DNA of 39,804 nt from Gluconobacter kondonii (GTDB lineage: Bacteria; Pseudomonadota; Alphaproteobacteria; Acetobacterales; Acetobacteraceae), in NCBI RefSeq assembly GCF_002723995.1, contig NZ_BEWP01000019.1, positions 1 through 39,804 on the forward strand, given 5' to 3'. Under the pieces are notes generated by a model. The model was not told the origin of the DNA, searched no databases, and saw nothing but the letters and a program-made list of their open reading frames with translations. Positions 33,937 to 39,804 of this stretch are shown one piece after another. The position numbers and the translations under genes were made by a program. Within the stretch, counting starts at the first letter, position 1, and the number at the start of each line of letters is the position of its first letter.

Positions 33937-34269
33937 ATGCGTTACGTTCTTCTTTCCAGCGTTCTTTTGCTTGCGTCCTGTTCTTCTGCTCCGTGGGTCA
34001 CAGGACATACTGATAGCAAGTGCATCCGGGAGCAGATGGTGAGCGGGATGAACGGCAATGCCCGCCCCTTCGCCGCTGCCGCAGAATTCTGTGCTGCTAC
34101 CATTCGCAAAGAAAACAAGGGACATAGCCGCCCGCTGGACGTGCGTGACGACATGACCCTTCAGGCGATGGCGGAGAACCCGGATTACAATACGACCGGA
34201 CTTTCATTCGTCCCGCGCGATTCCAAAACGCGCATTCCCGGCGGAATCCGTAACATCAATATCGACTGA
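33937..34269 (+). CDS. Small lipoprotein, unknown function
   Basis: This gene encodes 110 residues. The start at 33937 (MRYVLLSSVLLLASC) gives a proper lipoprotein signal with lipobox LASC; the open frame upstream to 33802 runs through the efflux terminator and is not used. The mature part begins CSSAPWVTGHTDSKC and contains two further Cys (in EFCAATIR and SKCIRE), which could form a disulfide. I do not recognise a family. The ribosome site is weak (TAGG ten bases upstream). It precedes the VOC gene by 55 bases on the same strand. Confidence 0.65.
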   Translation: MRYVLLSSVLLLASCSSAPWVTGHTDSKCIREQMVSGMNGNARPFAAAAEFCAATIRKENKGHSRPLDVRDDMTLQAMAENPDYNTTGLSFVPRDSKTRIPGGIRNINID

Positions 34270-34324
34270 TCCTGCGGAGAAACATTTCCGTCTTCTCGCA
34301 GCCCGTCACAAAGGAAGGTCTTTC

Positions 34325-34705
34325 ATGTTCAGCCACATCATGCTGGGTAGCAACGACATCGCCCGTTCCAAAGCATTCTATGATGCAACGCTGGGTGTCA
34401 TCGGCTGTACGCCCGCCGAACTCGATGCCAAGGGTCGGCTTGTCTATGCCCATTCCGGTGGGCGTCTGATCATCACGAAGCCCCTGAACGGTGAACCGGC
34501 CACGGGCGCCAATGGCGGGACGGTCGGATTTGCCATGAGCAGTCCCGAACAGGCCGATGCTTGGTATAAGGCTGGCGTTGAAAACGGTGGTGAGGCTATC
34601 GAAAACCCGCCCGGCATCCGCCAAACCGGAATGGGCGACCTGTACCTGGCCTATCTGCGCGATCCGGATGGCAACAAGCTGTGCGCCCTGCACCGGGTCG
34701 GCTGA
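34325..34705 (+). CDS. VOC-superfamily protein (glyoxalase-like)
   Basis: This gene encodes 126 residues of the vicinal oxygen chelate superfamily: MFSHIMLGSNDIARSKAFYD at the N-terminus, GRLVYAHSGGRLIITKPL, then AWYKAGVENGGEAIENPP and the C-terminal LYLAYLRDPDGNKLCALH with the DPDGN turn and final His typical of metal-binding members. AAGGAAG lies a few bases ahead of the ATG. VOC proteins include lyases, dioxygenases and resistance proteins; function cannot be fixed here. It sits between a lipoprotein gene and a MYG1-family gene on the same strand. Confidence 0.85.
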   Translation: MFSHIMLGSNDIARSKAFYDATLGVIGCTPAELDAKGRLVYAHSGGRLIITKPLNGEPATGANGGTVGFAMSSPEQADAWYKAGVENGGEAIENPPGIRQTGMGDLYLAYLRDPDGNKLCALHRVG

Positions 34706-34799
34706 GAAACCAATCCCGGCAGCGAGGTTGTCTGCCGGGCTGGCCTGCGGCATGAAAGCGGCCAACACGTCCCTTTCTTCCTGTCGGCAGGTTCCCAAG

Positions 34800-35810
34800 A
34801 TGTCTAACCATACCCCCATTGGTCTCGAAAACGGCTCGACGCCTGTCACGGCGCTCACCCATTCTGGCAACTTTCATGTCGACGAGACCATGGGTTATGT
34901 GATCCTGCATTACGCCCTCGCTCCGCAGGGGGATCTTCGTGCGCGTGTTCTGGAAGAAAAATCTGCCGATCGCCTGACGTTTATCCGGACGCGCAATCCG
35001 GACGTCATCAAATCGGCCGATATCGTTTTCGACGTCGGTGGCCTCTATGATCCGCCGCATGGCCGTTACGACCACCACATGAAGGACAAGCCCCTTCGTG
35101 AAGACGGCACGCCCTATAGTGCGGCTGGTCTTTTATGGAAGGATTATGGTCGCGCGGCCATTCGCAACATCCTGAACACGCCGGTCGATGATGCCGCCGT
35201 GGACTTGATCTGGCAGAGCCTCGACAAGTCCCTGATCCTGCCGATCGATCAGGATGACAATGGTGTGGTCAAGATGGGCAAACTCTCGCTGGCAGACATC
35301 GTCTCGGCATGCAGCCCGCCCTGGGATACGGCTGAACTTTACGGCAAGCAGGAGGCCCGCGCACGGGAGTCCCTCGGTTTCGCCAATGCCGCCACAGCCG
35401 TCGCCTCGCATTTGATCAATGTCGTGGACCGCATCCGTGCCAGCCTCAAGGCGACGGATCGTGTCATTGCGGCTTACGAAAGCGCCGAAGACAAGCGCAT
35501 TCTGGTCATGGAGACGGGAATGCCGACGGAAAAGGTCATTTTCGAGCGTGACCTGCCAGTTGTGTATGTCGTCTCTCCCGCAGGGCCGGAGCAATGGAAC
35601 GTCAAGGCCGTTCCGCCCGTGCGTGGCGATTTCGGCCAGCGCGTTTCCCTGCCGGAAGCCTGGGGTGGTCTGGAGCGGGACAAACTGGCCGCCGTTTCTG
35701 GTGTGTCTGACGCCGTCTTTGCCCATCCTGCCCGCTTCATCTGCGGCGCAACGAGCCGCGAGGGAGCTATCCGTATGGCCCAGTTGGCTCTGCAAATCGC
35801 TGGCGCCTGA
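34800..35810 (+). CDS. MYG1-family (DHH-type) putative phosphoesterase
   Basis: This gene encodes 336 residues. N-terminal THSGNFHVDETMGYVILHYA carries the family H-x-x-x-F-H-x-D-E motif, and DPPHGRYDHHMKD has the DHH metal-binding motif. Later features are RRILVMETGMP-like (KRILVMETGMPTEKV) and AAVSGVSDAVFAHPARFICG near the C-terminus, as in eukaryotic MYG1 exonuclease homologues. Eukaryotic MYG1 is a 3'-5' RNA exonuclease; bacterial roles are largely untested. The frame extends upstream to 34557 inside the VOC gene but homology begins at 34800. It is on the same strand as the VOC gene, 94 bases downstream. Confidence 0.82.
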   Translation: MSNHTPIGLENGSTPVTALTHSGNFHVDETMGYVILHYALAPQGDLRARVLEEKSADRLTFIRTRNPDVIKSADIVFDVGGLYDPPHGRYDHHMKDKPLREDGTPYSAAGLLWKDYGRAAIRNILNTPVDDAAVDLIWQSLDKSLILPIDQDDNGVVKMGKLSLADIVSACSPPWDTAELYGKQEARARESLGFANAATAVASHLINVVDRIRASLKATDRVIAAYESAEDKRILVMETGMPTEKVIFERDLPVVYVVSPAGPEQWNVKAVPPVRGDFGQRVSLPEAWGGLERDKLAAVSGVSDAVFAHPARFICGATSREGAIRMAQLALQIAGA

Positions 35811-35824
35811 GACTAAAACGCCTC

Positions 35825-35842
35825 AGATCAGAACATTGATCT
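35825..35842. terminator. Weak hairpin after the MYG1 gene
   Basis: AGATCA (35825-35830) and TGATCT (35837-35842) form a 6-bp stem with 6-base loop, beginning 14 bases after the MYG1 stop codon. There is no T-run. It is short enough to be chance. Confidence 0.3.
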
Positions 35843-35928
35843 TCAAATAAGTTTCTTCATCGGAAGTCGGTGTTGCCGCTAGGAAAGCTCCGAATTCCGG
35901 ATTCTTTCAGCGGCGGACCACTATTTTG

Positions 35929-37572
35929 ATGACGAACTTTCCATTGCGTCTTCCTGTTGCGGCGATTGGCCTGTGCCTGACATGGCCGATCGTCGCTCAT
36001 GCAGCCGAAACGTCCCCTCCGACCAAAACGCCGATCAAACATCTGGTCGTGATCTATCAGGAAAACGTCTCTTTCGATCACTATTTCGGAACATACCCGA
36101 AAGCGGCCAACCTTGCCGGGGAGCCTGAATTCCATCCTTCAGCAGACACACCGCGCGTTGATACGCTCGCTACAGCAGACCTGCTAAGGCACAATCCCAA
36201 CACGATCCTGGCCAATGGCCGGGACGCCTCCCTGCCCTTCAGGCTGGATCGCACACAGGCCGCCACCGCCGACCAGAACCATGGCTATACGGCCGAACAG
36301 CGGGCCTACGATCACGGACGGTCCGACCTGTTCCCACGCTATACAGGACGCGGACTGCCCGGCGGTGTTGGGGCGTTTGGCACCAGAGGCGAGGTCATGG
36401 GATATTTTGACGGCAATACCGTCACGGCAATGTGGCGCTACGCACAGCGTTTCGCCATGAGCGATGCGACCTATACAGACACATACGGCCCCTCCACACC
36501 CGGCGCGCTGGAAGTGGTGTCCGGCCAGACCAACGGTCTGCAGATCAAAACCACAACCCAGAAGCCTTCAACAATGCATGCCGCATCGCCTTATGTCGGA
36601 GACGGACAGGGCGGCTGGACCATGATCAATGACATTGATCCCGCCGACGATGTCTGCTCTACCCCCGACAATCAGGTGCGGATGACCGGGCCGAATATCG
36701 GGGATCTGCTCAACAGACATGGAATCCCCTGGGGTGGGTTCATGGGGGGGTTCGACCTCTCAACCCACAACTCCGATGGCTCGACAGGGTGCCAGCGCCA
36801 AACGCTTTCCCCGACCGTCAGCCAGACCGTGGCGGACTATATCCCGCACCATAACTGGTTCCAGTATTACGGCACCACGGCCAATCCGACCCATGCACGG
36901 CCGTCTTCCGTAGCCGCCATCGGACGCACCCTGCGCCCGGACAATGGCCAACCAGACCCCGCCAACCACGAGTACGATCTTGAGGACTTTTTTGCTGCGA
37001 CAAAAGCAGGAAACCTCCCCGCCGTTTCTTTTGTAAAAATGCCAGCCTGGCAGGACGCCCATGCGGGCTATTCGGACCCACTGGACGAACAGAAGGGCGT
37101 GGTTGAACTCGTCAATTTCATCCAGACCCGCCCGGAATGGCGCGATACTGCTATTTTCATCGCTTATGACGATTCAGACGGGTGGTACGACCATGCCTTC
37201 GTCCCTCCCCGTCATGGCTCCACCGATCCCGAAGTCGATCAGCTGGACGGACCGGGACAGTGCGGCACCGCAGCGCGCCCCGAAGGTGTCGGCGGGGCTG
37301 AAGTGAATGGCCGGTGCGGACCGGGAACAAGAATCCCCCTGCTGGTACTGTCACCCTGGGCGCGGACGAACTATGTCAGCCATACCTTTCTGACCCAGTC
37401 TTCCATTCCCCGTTTCATTGAAGACAACTGGCTTCAGGGCGAAAGACTGGGCAAAGGCTCCTTCGACACGAATGCCAATTCTCTCGAAGACCTGTTCGAT
37501 TTCAGTCGCAAGCCCAGACTGGATCCGCTGTTTCTTGATGCAGGAACGGGCGCTGTGAAATCGCAGCCCTGA
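35929..37572 (+). CDS. Acid phosphatase / phospholipase C family enzyme (exported)
   Basis: This gene encodes 547 residues from the ATG at 35929 (a TTG directly before it is also in frame). A Sec signal peptide is followed by cleavage near AHAA (residue 25). The phosphoesterase family domain starts with HLVVIYQENVSFDHYFGTYP (residues 38-57), then ATYTDTYGPSTPGALEVVSG, and the metal-binding AYDDSDGWYDHAF near residue 410. It is shorter than the phospholipase at 12389-14872, lacks its C-terminal beta repeats, and is more like AcpA-type acid phosphatases of the same superfamily. It hydrolyses phosphate esters in the periplasm. A PiT transporter is convergent downstream, suggesting phosphate release followed by uptake. 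Confidence 0.85.
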   Translation: MTNFPLRLPVAAIGLCLTWPIVAHAAETSPPTKTPIKHLVVIYQENVSFDHYFGTYPKAANLAGEPEFHPSADTPRVDTLATADLLRHNPNTILANGRDASLPFRLDRTQAATADQNHGYTAEQRAYDHGRSDLFPRYTGRGLPGGVGAFGTRGEVMGYFDGNTVTAMWRYAQRFAMSDATYTDTYGPSTPGALEVVSGQTNGLQIKTTTQKPSTMHAASPYVGDGQGGWTMINDIDPADDVCSTPDNQVRMTGPNIGDLLNRHGIPWGGFMGGFDLSTHNSDGSTGCQRQTLSPTVSQTVADYIPHHNWFQYYGTTANPTHARPSSVAAIGRTLRPDNGQPDPANHEYDLEDFFAATKAGNLPAVSFVKMPAWQDAHAGYSDPLDEQKGVVELVNFIQTRPEWRDTAIFIAYDDSDGWYDHAFVPPRHGSTDPEVDQLDGPGQCGTAARPEGVGGAEVNGRCGPGTRIPLLVLSPWARTNYVSHTFLTQSSIPRFIEDNWLQGERLGKGSFDTNANSLEDLFDFSRKPRLDPLFLDAGTGAVKSQP

Positions 37573-37573
37573 A

Positions 37574-37612
37574 ACGACAAAGGGACGTGATCACACCGCG
37601 GCCCTTTGTCGT
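37574..37612. terminator. Hairpin after the acid phosphatase gene
   Basis: An 11-bp perfect stem (37574-37584 pairs with 37602-37612) encloses a 17-base loop that itself holds a GTGATCAC palindrome (37587-37594). It begins two bases after the phosphatase stop codon. No T-run follows. Confidence 0.6.
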
Positions 37613-37615
37613 CAT

Positions 37616-37639
37616 GGCCGGAGCAGGAACGCTCCGGCC
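37616..37639. terminator. Second hairpin between convergent phosphatase and PiT genes
   Basis: GGCCGGAGC (37616-37624) and GCTCCGGCC (37631-37639) form a 9-bp GC-rich stem with a 6-base loop, 16 bases from the PiT stop codon. It follows the 37574 hairpin by 3 bases. It probably terminates the minus-strand transporter transcript, again without a T-run. Confidence 0.6.
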
Positions 37640-37654
37640 TCTGATGAAAATGTC

Positions 37655-39007
37655 TCAGGCGAGAAGGTAGAACACCGTCGCCGCAACACAGACCGTCACC
37701 GGCAGTGTCAGCAGCCAGGCCATCACGATCTTGCTCAGCATCTTTTTGTTAATGCCCGATCCCGCAGCAACCATCGTTCCAGCCACGCCGGATGTGATGA
37801 TATGCGTCGTGGACACCGGAAGGCCGGTATAACCCGCCGTCATGATCAGGCCTGCCCCCACGACTTCCGAAGCTGCACCCTGTGCAGGCGTCAGATGCGT
37901 CGTTCCAATACCTTCACCCAACGTCCGGACGATGCGCTTGTAGCCGACCATCGTTCCGATTCCGAGGCAGAGCGCGCTCAGAAGACGTACCCAGCCCGGA
38001 GCGTATTCAACAGTCGGGCGCAGTTCGGATGCAAGGCGGGAAGCCTGCTTCTTCTCGGCATCGGACGCCGCTGGATTGGCAGCAACGGACCGCAGACCGG
38101 ACAGAACCTGATACACATCCCCACGCAGTTCAGCCGGCACCTCTGAAGGGCCATCCGTCTGGGACAGACGGTTGATCGACGCGATGGCATCTTCCTTGAA
38201 AGAATACCGGTCATACTGTGTCACCAGCGGCAGCGCCTGCTGTGCGTCCTGACGGATCTGCTGGATGCTGACAGGAGCGGCAGGGTTCAGCGCAAAGGTT
38301 GCGGGCATGATGCCGATGATCGTCAGCATGATCAGGCCGATACTCTTCTGACCGTCGTTGCTGCCATGTGAAAAGCTGACGAGCGTGCAGGTCAGAACCA
38401 GAACGCCACGTACGATCGGGTTCGGCTTCTGCTCGGGCGTCGGCGCCTTGTACATTTCCGGCATCTTCACGAGTGAACGGATGAGGAAATACAGCAGGAG
38501 AGCGCCCACAAAACCCAGCAGAGGCGACACGGCCAATGCACGAAGCACTTTCCAGATCTGGCTCCAGTCCACGCTATGTCCCAGTTCACGGGCGTGAACG
38601 AAGGAATCACCAATCGCAATGCCGACCAGCGAACCGATCACGCAATGGGAGGAGGAGTTCGGGATCCCGAACCACCATGTCATCAGGTTCCAGGCCAGAG
38701 CCGTGCCGAAAAGGGCCACCAGCATCGGAACAGCCGGATTGCCGCTTGGAGGCGAAAGCACATCCGGCGGGAGAAGCTCCACCAGCGCGTAAGCAACGGA
38801 AATGCCGCCTAAAATCACGCCCAGCAGGTTCATCAACCCCGACCAGACAACTGCGACAGTCGGCTTCAGCGAATTGGTATAGATGACGGTTGCAACAGCA
38901 TTGGCCGTGTCATGAAAGCCATTGGCAAATTCAAAGACGCAGACCAGAACAAAACAGAGGCATAGCGCAACGAGCGATACCGCCGAGGAGGGGTCAAAAT
39001 GAAACAT
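37655..39007 (-). CDS. PiT-family inorganic phosphate transporter (second copy)
   Basis: This gene encodes 450 residues, about 90 shorter than the copy at 15511-17136. It lacks that copy's N-terminal extension, and the loop between halves is shorter. Both signature repeats are present: FEFANGFHDTANAVATVIYT near residue 26 and GLPVSTTHIITSGVAGTMVA near residue 400, with SFSHGSNDGQKSIGLIMLT between. It transports inorganic phosphate. It is convergent with the acid phosphatase gene and its start is 15 bases from the end of the broken LysR gene upstream on the same strand. No PHO box is visible upstream, unlike the first copy. Confidence 0.9.
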   Translation of the reverse strand: MFHFDPSSAVSLVALCLCFVLVCVFEFANGFHDTANAVATVIYTNSLKPTVAVVWSGLMNLLGVILGGISVAYALVELLPPDVLSPPSGNPAVPMLVALFGTALAWNLMTWWFGIPNSSSHCVIGSLVGIAIGDSFVHARELGHSVDWSQIWKVLRALAVSPLLGFVGALLLYFLIRSLVKMPEMYKAPTPEQKPNPIVRGVLVLTCTLVSFSHGSNDGQKSIGLIMLTIIGIMPATFALNPAAPVSIQQIRQDAQQALPLVTQYDRYSFKEDAIASINRLSQTDGPSEVPAELRGDVYQVLSGLRSVAANPAASDAEKKQASRLASELRPTVEYAPGWVRLLSALCLGIGTMVGYKRIVRTLGEGIGTTHLTPAQGAASEVVGAGLIMTAGYTGLPVSTTHIITSGVAGTMVAAGSGINKKMLSKIVMAWLLTLPVTVCVAATVFYLLA

Positions 39008-39022
39008 AAATCCCGAATTCCG

Positions 39023-39466
39023 TTATTCTGTTCCCTGCCTTAATCCATGTAATAAATTTTTAGTTATGACGTTTCTGCTTTTCATAAAATCTTCATAGTA
39101 ACAACAGAAGACACACAAAGTATAAAACCTGTTATGCAGTCTTTTGCCTGCCCATCTCGCGGCCAGATGATCGATAAACGCACGGACCGCTGACGGCAGA
39201 CCCCGCCGCGTCGTAAATACCAAATGAACAATCCCTTCCGGCCCCGTCCATTCCGGCAGTACCTGCACCAACAAGCCTTTCTCCAATGGCTCCCGAACAA
39301 AATGATCCGGGAGCCAGGCAACTCCCAGCCCTGCAATCGCCGCATCCTTCACCATGTTCATATCCTGTGAACCGAAGCGGGGTATTCGGCGTATTTCGTG
39401 AGTCTCGCCATGGGTATTTATCAAAAGCCAGATACACTCCGTGGCCTCGTCACTGGTTGTTAAGAG
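39023..39466 (-). pseudogene. LysR-family regulator, 5' part removed by an insertion sequence
   Basis: Only the C-terminal half of the effector-binding domain remains (TTSDEATECIWLLINTHGET, RFGSQDMNMVKDAAIAGLGV, WLPDHFVREPLEKGLLVQVL, TTRRGLPSAVRAFIDHLAAR). The frame is open right up to 39466, where the insertion sequence begins, so the DNA-binding domain has been separated or lost. The tail after LAARWAGKRL runs about 30 residues longer than usual LysR ends. The remnant lies just upstream of the PiT gene, on the same strand. The missing part may lie beyond the window on the far side of the element. Confidence 0.82.
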
Positions 39467-39804
39467 TGAACCGCCCCGGGATTGGCGGAGACTGGTTTTC
39501 TTAAGTTATGCTGCCATGGGGACGTGGTCCATAGCGGCATAAAACTGTTGCTCGGCCTCGGCCGGCGTGATGTTTCCGATGGGTTCGAGGATGCGTCGGT
39601 TATTGAACCAGTCCACCCATTCGAGAGTGGCGTATTCCACGGCGTCAAACGAGCGCCATGGGCCACGCCTGTGGATCACCTCGTTCTTGAACAGACCGTT
39701 GATCGTCTCGGCCAGGGCGTTGTCGTAACTATCTCCGACACTGCCGACCGAGGGCTCGATCCCGGCGTCGACAAGGCGCTCGGTGTAGCAAATGGCGACA
39801 TATT
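39467..39804 (-). mobile_element. IS3-family insertion sequence, right part (continues beyond window)
   Basis: The element begins at TGAACCGCCCCGGG (39467-39480), a terminal inverted-repeat type common among IS3-group elements, followed by the transposase stop and gene on the minus strand. The other end is outside the window, so the target duplication cannot be checked. It has interrupted a LysR gene. Confidence 0.8.
39506..39804 (-). CDS. IS3-family transposase OrfB, C-terminal part
   Basis: The last 98 codons of an rve-type integrase-like transposase are visible and run off the window. Readable blocks are YVAICYTERLVDAGIEPSVG, SVGDSYDNALAETINGLFKN (with the final Glu of the DDE triad, AET), HRRGPWRSFDAVEYATLEWV, DWFNNRRILEPIGNITPAEA, and the terminal QQFYAAMDHVPMAA. 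It catalyses transposition of the element. The N-terminal part and OrfA with the usual frameshift site lie beyond the right edge. Confidence 0.88.
   Translation of the reverse strand, partial: YVAICYTERLVDAGIEPSVGSVGDSYDNALAETINGLFKNEVIHRRGPWRSFDAVEYATLEWVDWFNNRRILEPIGNITPAEAEQQFYAAMDHVPMAA

Noticed and set aside
1-39804. tRNA, rRNA, CRISPR arrays, known riboswitches and prophage genes
   Set aside because: No cloverleaf-type sequence, spaced repeat array, recognisable aptamer core or phage gene was seen on reading; absence is by eye and not by a covariance search.

Overview
The window looks like chromosomal DNA of an acetic acid bacterium (Acetobacteraceae, most like Gluconobacter). This is inferred from the moderately high GC content, a polyol uptake and dehydrogenase operon whose SDR closely resembles Gox2181 of Gluconobacter oxydans as I remember it, an OprB-type porin, and many outer-membrane and transport genes. 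It is a mixed accessory and housekeeping segment. I see no rRNA, tRNA, CRISPR array or prophage. One insertion sequence is cut by the right edge.

Left part (1-8010): a 5'-truncated, unusually AT-rich N-formylglutamate amidohydrolase-type gene is followed by an AT-rich gap. Then comes a six-gene operon: FGGY pentulose kinase, periplasmic sugar-binding protein, two MalF/MalG-type permeases, MalK/UgpC-type ATPase and an SDR polyol dehydrogenase, closed by a clear terminator. The inferred pathway is polyol import, oxidation to a ketose in the cytoplasm, and phosphorylation into the pentose phosphate pathway.

8081-12375: an iron-acquisition operon. It holds a TonB-dependent siderophore receptor, a DUF3649-type small membrane protein, a PepSY-TM protein and a DUF3325-type small membrane protein, all overlapping, with a Fur-like palindrome upstream. 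Convergent to it is a large Tat-exported phosphocholine-type phospholipase C, with a tiny lipoprotein gene upstream. A PiT phosphate transporter is divergent from these and has a good PHO-box-like repeat in its promoter. A second acid phosphatase/phospholipase C-family gene next to a second PiT transporter lies at 35929-39007, so the window carries two phosphate-scavenging pairs.

17191-24291: glycerate 2-kinase (MOFRL type), a cold-shock protein with an extended -10 promoter and terminator, a LysR regulator divergent from a YeiH-type putative exporter, a lysine-6-dehydrogenase-like oxidoreductase divergent from an Lrp/AsnC regulator with a palindrome over its own start, and an OprB porin.

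24490-33839: a three-gene ABC-2 exporter, an orphan HpxZ/AtzH-like protein, and a tripartite RND efflux operon in the order pump, adaptor, outer-membrane factor, ending in a long perfect hairpin. 33937-35810 holds a small lipoprotein, a VOC protein and a MYG1-family protein. At the right edge an IS3-family element has cut a LysR gene, leaving only its C-terminal part.

I do not see a clearly new multi-gene defence or mobile system. The most interesting signals are regulatory (PHO box, Lrp, LysR and Fur-like palindromes, hairpins without T-tracts), the duplicated phosphatase/PiT pairs, and the His-rich loop in the RND pump.
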